Notes: generated from the letters alone by a model not told the origin. DNA of 64,000 nt from Bettongia penicillata ogilbyi (GCA_023548195.1 JAJHZJ010000693.1:886001-950000), one strand, 5' to 3'; positions 32,472-44,397 are shown, numbered from the stretch's first letter. Translations and numbers: made by a program.

Positions 32472-32472
32472 G
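32282..32472 (+). repeat. (CT)n microsatellite, about 190 bp
   Basis: A pure CT core at about 32296-32350, with CTGT and CTTT variants to 32472. The Ser/Leu frames (+) and Arg/Glu frames (-) are artefacts. Confidence 0.97.
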
Positions 32473-32834
32473 TAAAATTGTGTGGCTGACCGCTTGCAAA
32501 TCTGCCTCTGTCACTGGAAAAATACCTTTAAGTGTGTGATGAAGATCACCCCCTGCCCATCTCCTCCACTTTGAATTAACCCCCATCCCCCGATAGTTGC
32601 TTAAACAGCAGGTTGGGAAATTCTATCAAGTTAGAGCTGAGCTCAAATGGGATCCCTTAATTCCCAGAGGATGAAGCTAAAGTCCAAGAAAAGCTATTGA
32701 GGGCAAACAGTTTATAAGCCTTAAAGCACTAGAAGAATGTGAGTTATTATTATTCACTACTGAAGACCTATTCTGGTGTCTCTTTATGGTGCTGGCTGGT
32801 GATGGTTGACCAGGATAGAGAGTCCTAATAAAAC

Positions 32835-33120
32835 AGGCAACAAGAATTTATTAAGCACTCACTGTGTGCTAAGTGCTTTATTTATATATAATATATATTA
32901 TATAATTTAATATATAATTATATATATATATATAAAGATATAATTTGACCCTCGTAATGCCCTGGGAGACAGGTGATATCACCCTCATTTTACAGATAAG
33001 GAAACTGAGGTAAAGTTAAGTGACTTGCCCAGGGTCACACAGCTAGTAAGTGTTTGCGGCTGGATTTGAACTCAGGTCTTCCAGATACCAGGCCTGGCAC
33101 TCTATTTCCTGTGCCACCTC
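32835..33120 (-). repeat. MIR/MAR-type SINE with internal (TA)n expansion
   Basis: A reversed SINE ('gcactcactgtgtgctaagt', 'acagataaggaaactgagg') in which the 'ctttataaatattatc' segment has grown into about 60 bp of TA-rich sequence at 32878-32940. Confidence 0.9.
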
Positions 33121-33124
33121 ATAC

Positions 33125-33425
33125 ATCATGAGACTTAGAGCTGGAAGGAACTTTAAAGGTCATCTAATGTTCTGTGTATTTTTTACAAATGAGGAAACTG
33201 AATCCCAAAGAGTGATTTAGTGAAATGGAGAATAATAGGTTAAGAACCTAAAGGAACCTTCAAGGCCATTAAGTTCAACCCCCTCATTTTGCATATGAGG
33301 AAATTGACCCCCTCCTCCTCTCCCAAGGTTAAATGACTAGTCCAAGATCACACAGGTTGCAGAGCTGTGATTTAATCTCTGGTTCCCTCATTATCAATCT
33401 GATGTTTTTTCTACTACCTTGAGTC
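33125..33425 (-). repeat. Two MIR-type SINE fragments
   Basis: 33125-33225 has 'cttagagctggaaggaactt'. 33250-33425 has 'catatgaggaaattgacc' and 'aagatcacacaggttgc'. Confidence 0.7.
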
Positions 33426-33594
33426 AGTCCCTTTGTTATCATCATTATCTATGAATATTTGTCAACCAAGATCCTTCAGACACTTATGGGAGACATAATC
33501 CCTTCCTTTCAAGAAATTATGGTGATTCTGTCCCTGAACATCAACCTCACTCACCCGGGCATCTCCCATGTGATGATGAATGCAGCTTTTCTGT

Positions 33595-33720
33595 GGCATC
33601 AGAAAGTAGAGAGAGAATCGAAATGACTCCCCTAGACCTTCATTTTCTCATCAGTAAAATCAGGGAGTTAGACCCAATGGTCCTCTGAAGTCCCTCCTAG
33701 CTCTAAATTCATGTCACCAT
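33595..33720 (+). repeat. MIR-type SINE 3' part
   Basis: 'ttcattttctcatcagtaaa', 'ggtcctctgaagtccctcc'. An A run lies at 33813-33822. Confidence 0.6.
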
Positions 33721-34124
33721 TCCCCTAAATCACGATATTCTCCTTTATAAGAAACTAAGGAGAGGTCCCTTCCATTCTACATCTGAGATCCTAGGAGCCT
33801 AATCAGTCCTGAAAAAAAAAAGAAGACAGATGATCCATACATACACTGTTCCCCCGACCATAAATTACGGCCAATGCCCCATTCTTGCCTCAGCTCTGAA
33901 CTTTACCCCGTCACTGTCCGTGGTGCTGAAGCAGGATTCTGGAAGGCCCTTCCTTCTCACCTCGGTCTCAGAATCAAGACCTCACTTCCTTCAAGACCTA
34001 ACTCAAGTGCTAACTTCAACATCAGAAGTGTCAAACATGCCATCTGCTGCCTGCATGAGGCCTGAACCAGATTCAAGTATAATTGGAAAATATTTAACAA
34101 AATAAATAAAAATACAAGTGTTGT

Positions 34125-34330
34125 TCAGTGAGTTCAGTCACGTCCGAATCTCTGTGATGCCATTTAGGGCTTTCTTGGCAGAGATATTGGACTGGTTGGC
34201 CATTTACTTCTCCAGCTCATTTTACAGATAAGGAAACTGAGGCAAACAGGGTGAAGTTAATATGCTGTTTTCTAAGTCAATAATGTGCTTACAGTCACCC
34301 AGGTAGTAATTTAGTGATTAAATTATGTAG
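34125..34330 (-). repeat. MAR1-type SINE
   Basis: 'cagtcacgtccgaatctct', 'ttctccagctcattttacag' and 'gaggcaaacagggtgaag'. The core then loses similarity. Confidence 0.8.
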
Positions 34331-34469
34331 AGGCCTCTTTTCTATTTGACTTTGACACTACAGATCTATACAAAGGCTTTCCTGATGCCCCCAAATGCCA
34401 GGACCCTCCCTTTCAAACTACCTCTATTTAACTACCTTGTCTATATTTATTTTGCATTTGTTCTGCATA

Positions 34470-34607
34470 GGAGAGGCCATGTGGTGTAGTGGATAGAGTG
34501 CTGGCCTTGAAACCAGGAAGCCCTAGGCTTAAATTCCACCTCTGAAACATATGGATTGCATGATCCAAAGCAAGTCACTTAATCTCTCATATTCTGGGCC
34601 AGTAGAT
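34470..34607 (+). repeat. tRNA-derived SINE
   Basis: Forward head 'gtggtgtagtggatagagtg' (box A), 'gcttaaattccacctctg' (box B region) and 'aagcaagtcacttaatctc'. Confidence 0.85.
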
Positions 34608-34818
34608 CTCAAACTTTTTGACTTTAAGACTCCTTTGCACTTTTAACAATTATTGGGACCCCCTCCCCCTGTCAAGGGCTTTTGTTTATGAGTTATATTT
34701 ATTGATATTTGCTTTATTAGTATTATTATGAAAAGAATTTTGACCTGTTGGCCCCTTTGAAAGGGCCTCTGGGATTCCCAGGGGTCCACAGATCATACTT
34801 TGAGAACTTGTGTTCTAG
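34598..34818. mobile_element. Old hAT-Charlie-like DNA element remnant
   Basis: One end is 'gatctcaaactttttgact' and the other is 'ccacagatcatactttgaga'. They are imperfect inverted repeats, with 'tttgtttatgagttatattt' inside. This resembles a common mammalian hAT fossil; the family name is not certain. Confidence 0.5.
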
Positions 34819-34924
34819 GTAACCTCTAAGACTATCAGTTACAGAGAAGGTGCTGCTCTGCATTGAGAAAGGGTGTTTCCTCACTTGGGAGTTCTATCAG
34901 TGAAATCAAGGATTAGTCTCTAAT

Positions 34925-35290
34925 CTATTCCTGTTGTTATTCATTCATTACAGTGGAGTCTGACTCTTCATGGCATCATTTGGAGTTTTCTCAGGTTAAG
35001 TGACTTTCCCAGGGTCATTCTGCTAGTAAGCAAGTGTCTGAGGCCAAATTTTAACTCAGGAAAATGAGTCTGATGACTCCAGGCCAGGTCCTCTGTGCAC
35101 TCTGGCACCACCTAGGTCCTTACACTATGTATATGTGGTAGAATGAAAAAAATACCAACTCTCATATCTGAGGACCTGGGTTCAGATCTCACTTCTAGGA
35201 CCCTGTGTGTAACTGTGGACAAATTATTTACTCTCCCTGGGCTTCAATTTCCTCACCAATAAAATAAGAGGGTTGGACTTAATCTATGTC
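34925..35290. repeat. Reversed MAR1-type SINE followed by forward MIR-type SINE
   Basis: 34925-35120 has 'gttattcattcattacagtgg' split across a decayed tail, and 'gtctgaggccaaattttaac'. 35130-35290 has 'gaggacctgggttcagatct' and 'caatttcctcaccaataaaa'. Confidence 0.75.
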
Positions 35291-35759
35291 TGTAATGTTA
35301 TTATAGAATATAATATGATTTTAGTTTCTGATTTTATTATAGAATTTAAGATACTTGAAAGCAGGCACTATTTCATCCTTTGTTTTTGTATACCTAGTCT
35401 CTAGCATACAGTAAACCTTAAAGCCCCAGAAAAAATGTGATTTTTTTTTTATAATTATTATCCACCACTAATCTCCTACTCTGATGCCTCTTTATGGAAA
35501 GAAATGCAGACTGGTGATGGGTCAGGATCAGTAGTTCCAGGAAGGAAGAAAACATAATTAGTAGTCGGTACTTAATAAATACTTGTTGATTATTAGTAGC
35601 AATAATACTATCTTAAGACTATAATTTCATCAGTGGTGTTGCTCTTCCCAAACTGCATCCCCTCTAGAACTCAGCAGATGCTCCTCCAGAGTTCCTGTGA
35701 CCAAAAAATCTGTTGCCCTGCAGCCAATGAGGTGATGAGTCTCTCCAGACCTTGAGAAG

Positions 35760-35965
35760 GCATGGTGTCTGAAGTCAGTATGATCTGACTTCAGATCTGG
35801 CCTCAGATACTTGTTAGCTGGGCAAATCACTTCACCTGTCTCAGTTTCTTCATCAGTGAAATGGGGATGTAAAAGCACCTACCTCATAGGGTTGTTGTCA
35901 AGATCAAATGAAATAACATTTATAAAGTGCTTCGCACATAAGTGTGATAGAAATATTAGCTATGA
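35760..35965 (+). repeat. MIR-type SINE
   Basis: 'cagatctggcctcagatact', 'tcagtttcttcatcagtgaa' and 'ataacatttataaagtgctt'. Confidence 0.8.
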
Positions 35966-36228
35966 CAAAGGAAATTGGAGCCCCAAATTTCCCTTTCCTC
36001 ATACAAATCTCCAAACTCTAACCTTCATCATTCTGATTTCCATCACAGCCTTCTTTCAACTCTGAGCTTCCTAATAAGCCTGCACCAGAGAAATGTATCA
36101 TTATTTAAGTGATAATTAGGACCAGAGGAACCCTTCTGCCCTTCAATGATTATTCCCCTGGAGAGGGTCTTTCCATATAAGCTGTTAACACTGGTATCTG
36201 CTCTGCGCCTTACTTTAGTGTTGTTAAA

Positions 36229-36310
36229 GAAAGGAAGGAAAGAAAGAAAGAAGGAAGGAAAGAAGGAAAGGAAAAATAAAGAAAGAAAAAGGAAAGAAAG
36301 AAAAGATGAG
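36229..36310 (+). repeat. (GAAA/GGAA)n purine repeat
   Basis: About 80 bp of irregular AAAG/AAGG units. Confidence 0.95.
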
Positions 36311-36519
36311 AAGATAAGAAGTGGCTCCCTCTGATTGCTAAAAGGTTACCAGGGCACCCTCTAATGGATCTACTTTCTTGCTCTCTGCTACCACTCTTGA
36401 ATGAAACAAACCAACAAAGACACATGTTCTAATAGAAAACTAACAGTGCTCAGAGACTAGGAAGTCTCATAGGATGTAGCCCTATCCATCTGGAGTGTTA
36501 TGCTCAGTTCTGGGGAGAT

Positions 36520-37600
36520 CACGTTCACCTCACTGACCCTCAGTTTCCTTATCTGTTAAATGGGGAAAATAGGTGCATATATATATGATTGTTGTGGGTA
36601 AAACCCTTTAGAAACCTTAATGCACTAATATAATTGCTTAGCACAGTTCTTGGTGCATAGTAGGTATTTAATAAATGTTTCTTTCCTCCTTCAGGATCTC
36701 CTCATCAGGAACAGGGAGAGCTAGAATAAGAAGGGGCCAACACGGAGCAAAATCTATGAGCAACCCAAGTATTGTGCCAGCTCCCCTCAAATTAGAAATT
36801 TATTAAGTATAAACAAAATATTAAAATCTACATTAAAAACAAAGAATAAAATCTTAATAGCCATTAATAACCATTCCACCATCCTTCATCTTTGAAATGC
36901 TGTGACTTGTCATGATTACATCCAACCCCTATGCTTATTATTTTAAAATAGTTCAGTAGAAAGAGACAGGACCACAAAGACCTTCAAACCTAAATGGTTG
37001 GGGAAAAAGATGGCAGAGTCAATATTGATTTTACTGATGTGTAATAGAGTTTTAATTGCCTGTGGTCTTTTCTTTTGTTGATGTTAATTTAGATCTGTGA
37101 TTTCACTGATTTAGAGCATTGAAGATATGGGTTAAAATTCTGCTTCCAGCACTTACTGGCCTTGTGACCATGGGCTAGTCACCTCAGTGTCAATTTTTTC
37201 ATCTGTAAAATGAAGGGGTTGTAGTTTACTCTACATCTTTGATTCTGTGAGTCCCTCTTCCTTTCTGGGACTTGGTGTTCTTATCTGTAAAATGAGAAAA
37301 TTGGATGAGATGGCCTCTGAGGTCCCTTTCAGCTCTCAATCTATGATCTTAGGAATGGAATAGTAAAATTGAATTGGGGAACTCCTGTTGTGGAAAGCCC
37401 CTCCACTGAGGCAGATTAGAAACTCTGCTGTAACTTCCCAGTTTTAAAGAACTGCTGGGGGATAGGATATAGGAGGGTGGAGCAAGGGGGCAGGAATTGA
37501 GAGATTACATGACTTGCCTATGGTCATACAGTTGTAAGAGTTGAGACTTGAACCCAGCTCTGAACTCCTAATCTGACCTCTCTCCACTCTGACAGTTGCC
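36520..37600. repeat. Cluster of short SINE and L2 fragments
   Basis: Forward MIR pieces are seen at 36520-36690, 37115-37240 and 37245-37350. A reversed piece lies at 37500-37595 ('gatctgacctctctccac'). 36700-37110 shows nothing I can name. Confidence 0.6.
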
Positions 37601-37710
37601 TTTTAATTCCAAATTAACGGCTGAAAAATCTCACACTTTATGTTGATTCTCAGTTCAATGGTTGAAAGGTAGAATACACCTTGCTACCTGACTGTGTATA
37701 TTCTATCCAA

Positions 37711-37908
37711 ACTCAAGGACTGGAAATGGCCATGTAGGACACAAACTATATTTCGGGGATCCCTATCCAAAGAATGAGTACAAGCTGTGTGCACAGTGTG
37801 CATTGTCAAAACTCAAGGACTAGAAATCCATATGTAGGACACAAACCATTTTTGGGAGCCCCTACCCAAAGAACTAATACAGACTATGGGTACAGTGGGT
37901 ACTGGGCA
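37711..37908 (+). repeat. Tandem duplication of a 100 bp unit
   Basis: 'actcaaggac' begins at 37711 and again at 37811, and 'atgtaggacacaaac' at 37732 and 37832, exactly 100 bp apart. Later landmarks ('ccaaagaa') are 99 bp apart because of a one-base gap. The two copies differ at roughly a fifth of positions. Confidence 0.9.
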
Positions 37909-38249
37909 AATATTGATCCTCGGAATCAGTTAGGATTAGGAGAGAAATGGAAGACTTGATTCTTGGCTTCATAAATATAATTAACGATTGCTTTACCTGG
38001 GACAAGCAGCACTGGGTGATTGGGGGTACACATACCTGAGGTGTGCCTGCTGGGAGTGGGTAGAAAGAGGAAGCCCATCCTGGTTTCTCCACTGTTGAAG
38101 GAGGCAGTAGAGGGATAGTGTAGGCAGGGCAAGAAGAATGTCCTTTCCCACCTCAGTGGGACTTCAGATTCTCTTCCCTGGGACAAAGCCCAATTACTTC
38201 ACCCTAATTATGGCTCTGCCTGCCTAAACAGATCTTATAGATCCATAGG

Positions 38250-38545
38250 ATCTCAGAGTCCATCTAGCCCTTTCAGATTACAGATGAGGAAACTGAGGCC
38301 CAGAGAAAGGAATTGACTTGCCCAAGGTCATACAAAGCATAATAAATCTAGAATTGGAAGAGAATTCAGAGATTCTTGAGTCTAGTCCCTTCATATTCCC
38401 AATAAAGAAATTGAAGACGTTGAGTGACTAATCCAAAGTCACACAGGGAACGAACCCAAGAGGGAGGATTTCAGAGACCAAGATTCTCTGCTTCATTGAG
38501 AATTGATGCTCTTTCCATTGTACCACACTGCCTCACATTCTGTTC
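38250..38545 (-). repeat. Two MIR-type SINE fragments
   Basis: 'cagatgaggaaactgaggcc' near 38280 and 'ttgaagacgttgagtgac' near 38410 mark two reversed copies. An L2-like end ('cttcataaaaactagttgat') follows. Confidence 0.75.
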
Positions 38546-38865
38546 TTATCTCGAGTGCCCAACACTGAGTATATGCTTCATAAAAACTAGTTGATTGATT
38601 AGCAGAAGTCATTAGCATTCTCATACTGAAGGAGATGCAAATCTTTTATTTCCCCAGGCTGGAGAAAATCCTGTGTCCTTGGAGCAAGCTGGATCCCATT
38701 TTCCTAGAGGGAATCTGGAACGTGAGTAGCCACTGGCCCAGAAGGGTGGCACCATGAGCAGAAAGTGGAGGACATCGAAACACCTCTGGCAACGGGAATG
38801 CCGAATTGGACTGGAGGCAATCTTCAGACATCCAGCAGCAGAAATAGAAACAGAAACCTATCCAT

Positions 38866-38892
38866 ATATATATACAAATCCATATATATATA

Positions 38893-38930
<38 letters not shown>

Positions 38931-38932
38931 AG
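38866..38932 (+). repeat. (TA)n microsatellite
   Basis: TA-rich units, pure TA at 38896-38928, inside the putative 3' UTR. The Tyr/Ile frames are artefacts. Confidence 0.95.
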
Positions 38933-41231
38933 AGAGAATAGGAATATTTATCATGTCTGCATGCCTTGTTAAGAACGGGCGTTCCCGTTCCTTTTATGCG
39001 ACTCAGTATGAACATTTGTCCCCTCCGCGTTTGAGGCGCAGGAAGTGAAGGCCTGCTGGGACAAGGCTAGCACATTTCCCATGGCCGGAGTCAAACCTCT
39101 GGTGAGAGCAACAGGGGAATACAGATGAGGGAATGGAGACCTGCTAGTCTTGACAAGGGGTGAGCGCAAGGTCCAGGGTGTTTCCACCTTGGAACATTCT
39201 GATGAGCCCTAATTTGTGTATATAGAAACTCTGTCCAGTCAGGGGCAGATTCATTTTTCTATCTGTCTGGTATCTTTGGTGCTCTGTTTTCATGTTTGCC
39301 AGGTGCTAATTTGCCTTTCTGGTGCTACCATTTTACTAAAGTTGCTTATGGGGATGGGAACTGGAGAGAAATTCATTTCACTTGTTCAAAGTTTTTGTTT
39401 TAAAAGGGATGAATTGCCAAGGTCTGTTTGCCATATTCTCTTTCCTGTCCTTGTGTCCTTTTGGGCACACCTTGGGCACTGGTAAGGGTGTGGCAAGCCT
39501 GAGCAAGAAGAAACCTGGCCCCATAAGTGAACAGGGATTTCTCCCCTTCCTCAAGGGTTGCCCTGGGAATCCATTCCACAGCAATTCCAAGGGATCTCTG
39601 CTCTTGGATTTTGGGGATTCAAGAGCCCAGATGCTGAATAGGATTTCTAAGCAGGGACTGGAGGGGAGAAGCTGACAGGCATTCCAGCTGTAAGTACCAG
39701 ACTGGCAAGGCATCAGAGGTTTTCAAGATAAGTTACTATTTTCAGAAGTTTATAGATCAGTTATAAGAATGCACCTCTGAGTGCAACTTGGCTATAGAGT
39801 CTCCCCTGGGAGCAATTATTATTTTTGTTTTCATTAAAAAAACCAAAACAAAGTAACAACTGGTATTATACATCTGTGCTGGGCATTCCATCTCCTGTTA
39901 TCTCAATGGGCAAGAGAGTGAAGGCTCAGACTGTAGATTCCAAATGGTACACAACACATTTTGTGGGCAGCAGCTTTGCTCACTTTGGTGGCTGGGAGTC
40001 CCAGCTGTGAGAACACAGTGAAAGTAGCAGGAGCTCATTGGGCTCATCTGGCTGAAATGGGACTGATCCCTTGGCATTTGAAAGAGGCGGGTCCCTTAGA
40101 AGGCAGAAAGAGCTTCATGGCAGGATCCCAATTCCTGCTGCCATTCCCCTCAAGCCTTTTCTAAATAATACTTCCATTAAATTTTTTTTAAAGAAGACAA
40201 CCTATAGAGTTGAACCACCCTCCATTCTTTCACACATGGTCAGTCCCCTTCAGTTGGATTTGACTTTGTGGGGTAGACGTGATGCTGACATTAAATTCCA
40301 TATTCCAGGTCCTTGGACCTATCTTTTTGTATAGTCCCACAAGCTCTTATTTTGGGACTTTGAGTCCTGATGTTGGAGTTAGGTATCTGAAAGGAAGGCT
40401 GAGAAAAGGAGGTCAGCACACACATATACCTGTGTCCTTTACCTATTCAGGGATGGTAAGACTCTCAAAACCCTTTCCTGGCTTAACAGTATCCGTTCCA
40501 TTGTCCTTGACTCTTGCCTGGGGTTTGATGGTACCACAAGATGGTGTTTATTTAAGGGTTGTCTTTTCCAGACCCCTCTAGTATTTGTAGGAGTGTCTGG
40601 TGGCCTCCAATCTTGGGGCACAGAGGGGAACACTCCCAGTCAGTAATAGCCTTCTTGGACTTGGATCCCTCTTTCCTCTTCAGCTAGCTTTTAAATCACT
40701 CCTCCTGGGAGAACAGAATTTCTCCCAGCTAAAGGGGTGGAGGTTGTAGGGGGGAGACTTTGATCTCAGGAAAGCTAGTCTGCTGAGAGAGCCAGGCACA
40801 CCCCAAAAGTTTTATGGTTAGGACTCACTGTATATAGCTTCCATATATTATTAGTAAATATATATCTAAACCTTGGTTTTTTTGGGTGGGGGCAGGAGGC
40901 ACATCATTAGTATGAGTGCACTTTGTTGTGACCCCTGCTTTTGACAAGGGGCTGTTTTTATGCTCATTTTGATATGAGACTTGACTCCTGATTGACATTT
41001 GTATTAGGAAATTGATGCATGATATATACCCATATATGTCTCTGCTGTCTTCTCATCGCATTATGGGGATTGCATGGTATAGCAAGCTGGGCAAATGGTT
41101 ATTGTCCGTATTTTGACCATGAGTTCCATCTCTCAGGTTCTTCCCTCTTTCGTTTTTTCATTCCTTGTTCTCCAGATGCTAAGAAGTCATTGATTTTGAC
41201 GAGCTCTGCAGAGCCTCAAAGGAGATGGAGA

Positions 41232-41272
41232 GAGGGAGGAAGGGAGGGAGGGAGGCAGGCAGACAGGCAGGG
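41232..41272 (+). repeat. GGGA/GGCA purine-rich tandem
   Basis: 'ggaagggagggagggaggca' followed by GGCA units. Confidence 0.85.
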
Positions 41273-41397
41273 CTTAAAATAAAGAAAGACCTCATCTTGG
41301 ATTTCAGCAGGCTGACTTGCTACAGCAGAGGGGGGTGGGTTCTGAGATCATTGTCTAGGTGCTGGCTTCCAGGGAAGAGTCGCCTGGGCTCATTTCT

Positions 41398-41400
<3 letters not shown>

Positions 41401-41464
<64 letters not shown>
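41401..41464 (+). repeat. (CA)n microsatellite
   Basis: About 32 uninterrupted CA units. Confidence 0.98.
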
Positions 41465-41467
<3 letters not shown>

Positions 41468-41874
41468 CCCAAACAAAAAAAGCAAATCCAAAAGCGGTGC
41501 TCTAGAAAATGGATTACATCCCCAGAAGGTGGGGTCCTTGGGGTTAGGGGTGCTTCTGGGACTTCAAGATTCCCTATCAGCCATCCCTCCCTCCTAAGCA
41601 AATCCTTTCCCCTACTCTTTTTGAAGTTGGAGGTAACCAGCTGGAATAACTTTTCACGTCCTTGAATATTTACTGAACATACAGGAGGAGCCCAGTGGTT
41701 TTTATCAGTGGCAGAATATTGTCAAGAAATTGCCTCTTTATTGAGATCTGCCTGAGCTAAGAGTTGAAGGCTCATACCTGGATCCTCACACAGTTTTGTG
41801 TTCTCCGGCTTAGCCATAAGCAGATAAATCAAGCTGATAACAAAAGAATCATTTAAAAGGAAAATAACAAAAGA

Positions 41875-42055
41875 TTTCTAGATGAGTAGTGCAATGGGCA
41901 GACCACCAGATTTAGAGATAATGGACCTGCATTCAAATCCTACCTTAGCTGCTTACTACCTGTGTGATTTTGGTTGAGTGTCATCTTTCTGGACCTCAAT
42001 TTCCTCATCTATTAAAGAAAAAATGAGGGGGTTCAATTAAGTCCCTTCTTGTTCT
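41875..42055 (+). repeat. tRNA-derived SINE
   Basis: 'gagtagtgcaatgggcagac', 'ctgcattcaaatcctacct' and 'caatttcctcatctattaaa'. Confidence 0.8.
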
Positions 42056-42059
42056 ACTA

Positions 42060-42685
42060 AGGATGATGAAACCTACTAAGCTTTTGCCATCTTTAAAGGC
42101 AGGGTTTGGAAACTGTATGCTCCACCTTTCTGTTCTTCACATTACTGTCAGTCCATCAGAAACTGAGTCTTTATGGTAACACAAGTGGCCTCACTTAACC
42201 CTAGCCATAGGTTAGATATATATGAAAGGAAGTGGTTCCTGATCAGAAATCTAGTGAGACAGTGTGTAGGGACTATTAAGGAGGTAGCTAGAGGGTTTTT
42301 TCCATATTGAATTTTAAGTGTAAAATAGAGATGAATTCTTGGCAGCCTTGACTGAGGGTCGACTAGGTGATGCTAGAGGGCCTTTCCAAACCCTTCAGGG
42401 CTTAATCAGAACAATGAGGTGTGAGCACTTCCTAGTAGAACAAGGTAGCTTGCCATCCCATGATTTCATGGTTCAAAGCCACTGAAAAGTCCATCTTGAT
42501 GTATGGCCATGTAATTGGAACGAGGGCCTAAGAGAACCATCCATGGTTCCATTTAAAAGGACATATTGTTCCAAGTGGACAAGGCTGGGGATAGTATCCT
42601 TTGTTTTTTTTAACCCATTCCATGACTGTAGGATACTGTCACTTTTCATTTTATTTATTACCTGTTCTGGGTCCCAGTCCCCAGA
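42060..42685. other. Unique DNA, no feature recognised
   Basis: No exon or repeat identified. It could be the distal HRK 3' UTR or the intergenic interval. A T run lies at 42604-42611. Confidence 0.4.
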
Positions 42686-42687
42686 AG

Positions 42688-42870
42688 CATCATGGAAAGG
42701 GCACTGACTTTGGTGACAAAAGGACTGAGTTTGAATTCAGTTCTAATACAGACTACCAGTCTGTACCATCTTGGGCAAGTCATGTGCCCTCTCCAGGCTC
42801 AGTTTCCTCCTGAGTAAAATGAGGAGGTTGGTCTTAGTTGATTTCCAAGGTCCCTTGCAGTCAAAAACTG
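42688..42870 (+). repeat. tRNA-derived SINE
   Basis: 'catggaaagggcactgactt', 'gagtttgaattcagttcta' and 'ctcagtttcctcctgagtaa'. Confidence 0.8.
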
Positions 42871-43074
42871 GATGATCCAAGGAGCAGCATCTCATTTGTC
42901 ACCAGCTTTCTGTCATTCCAGGGCAGTGGGTGCTAGGAAAATATTTCTGACTCCCATCTGCTCCCATATCCAAAGTTTCTCTCAAACCCATTCCTTCTGT
43001 TTGTTCCCCTGTCCCCTGCTTTTTCACTTCACTAAAAGCCTTGCTTTTGAGGAATGAATTTACTTTAGGGAGAG

Positions 43075-43300
43075 GTTAAAGATCCACAGACTCCCCAGGG
43101 GGTCCAAGGATAGCTTTCAGAGGGTCCATGAACTTGGATGGGGGGAAAAATGACACTTTTTATTTCAATATAACTGATTTCCTTTAATCCTATGTATTTT
43201 ATTAATTAAAAAATATGTTTCTGAGAAGGGGCTTCTAGGCTTCAGCAGACTGCCCAGGGGTTCCAGGACATGAATAAAGTGAAAAACTCTTGTTATGGGG
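43075..43300. repeat. Old mammalian DNA-transposon-like repeat
   Basis: 'gggtccatgaacttggatgg', a T-rich middle, then 'tctgagaaggggcttctagg' and 'cagactgccca' resemble a widespread ancient mammalian repeat containing 'ggggtccat'. The family was not determined. Confidence 0.5.
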
Positions 43301-43724
43301 GAGTCCAGGAGTTGGGCACAGAATGTTTTTGTAGCAGGTTTTACAGGTTTTACAGTGTGGCTTAGTGGGGTCCCCAGGGGTTGCCTGACGTCCATGGGGA
43401 TGCAACAAGCTTAAGAACAGACACTTCTGGTTTCTGATATGACAAGTTTGCTGTGCTATCTTTTGTAAGAAGGATTTCATACCTTGAAAACACTTTGTAC
43501 ATATTTATAATGACTTTATTAAAAAATTCAATGTGCTGTCAAGCTCAAAGCCTTGGTCGATCTTTTCCTTTTTCTCATTTGAGGGCTGCAGAAGTGGGTG
43601 GGGTCTGAAAAGTAGGAAGGGGCTGTTCCCTCAGGATTCTCTTCCCTATTTTGAGGCCTGAAGATCACCAGGGCTAGATCCACACAAGAGACTGGACAGG
43701 AATAGTCAACGCAGACCCCCTGCT

Positions 43725-44070
43725 GCTCCTGAGCCACAGTGCTAGATTTGGGAGTTGGGGGACCAAGGTTCAAATCCTGCCTCTGAAGCTATGTGACCCT
43801 GGGTGAGTCATTTGACTTCCCTGGGCCTCTGTTTTTTCATTCTTAAATCAAGTGGAGTTACACACTGGCCTTTGAGATCTCCTCCTGCTCCAGAATGAAG
43901 ATTTATTCAATCACTGTAAAATATGACCTTGGGCTAGATTTTCTCCAGTTTCCTCATCTATAAAATAGGAATGATATTTGTACTCTACCTTCCAGGACAT
44001 ATTGTTAAGAGTGTTTTGTGAACCTTAAAAATGCTATAAGAATGGAAACTACAATTATAATTATCTCATT
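43725..44070 (+). repeat. Two MIR-type SINE copies
   Basis: 43725-43900 has 'ggttcaaatcctgcctctga' and 'gaccctgggtgagtcatttg'. 43920-44070 has 'ccagtttcctcatctataaa'. Confidence 0.8.
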
Positions 44071-44084
44071 TTTTTAATAAAAGG

Positions 44085-44345
44085 CTAACGTAAACCTTCC
44101 TATCATGTAAGATGGAGGAGAAAGAATCTTGTGCCTCCTACTCTCAGATTCTCTTTCCAAGCAGTCTGATTCAAATGCACAGAGATCATACCAGCTAATG
44201 TAGGCAATTCATCCAATTAACATGTTAATGAGCATGCAAATAGGAGCACATTGCTATCCGATTTTCACCCCCCACTAGCCTAACTATGATGGGAAAGAGG
44301 TGCTGTTTCCTTCTTCCTCACTGATTTCAGACTAATCCATGGCCC
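44085..44345. promoter_or_regulatory. Candidate conserved element with palindrome and POU octamer
   Basis: A repeat-free 260 bp block between SINEs has the perfect 14 bp palindrome ATTAACATGTTAAT (44216-44229). Five bases later comes a consensus POU octamer ATGCAAAT (44234-44241). 'agctaatgtaggcaattc' and 'attcaaatgcacag' add homeodomain-like cores. The motifs are seen; regulatory function is inferred. Confidence 0.4.
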
Positions 44346-44397
44346 CCCTTGGGGTTCAGGGTTAGTAGATCATTGACTGCGAGCTGGGAAGACCCCT

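Larger units (their letters stand above)
22227..38657 (+). other. HRK: Putative HRK intron 1
   Basis: The intron is bounded by the donor 'caacag|gtactg' and a proposed acceptor 'tttatttccccag|gctgg'. It contains a pyrimidine-rich stretch just inside the donor (22290-22625), a second GC-rich patch, many SINEs and microsatellites. The donor is convincing; the acceptor is a prediction. Confidence 0.5.
38658..41880 (+). other. HRK: Putative HRK exon 2 (3' UTR)
   Basis: A strong acceptor ('cttttatttccccag') ends at 38657. The next 3.2 kb has no SINE or LINE, only simple repeats, in sharp contrast with DNA on both sides. Mammalian HRK has a second exon carrying a long 3' UTR and lies tail to tail with RNFT2, so a 3' exon is expected about here. 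No frame is convincing. AATAAA-type candidates include 41278-41283; the true 3' end is unresolved and could lie as far as about 43.3 kb. The exon boundary is inferred, not proven. Confidence 0.4.

Noticed and set aside
37711..37908. CRISPR-like repeat
   Set aside because: There are two diverged 100 bp copies only, without spacers, in a vertebrate genome.
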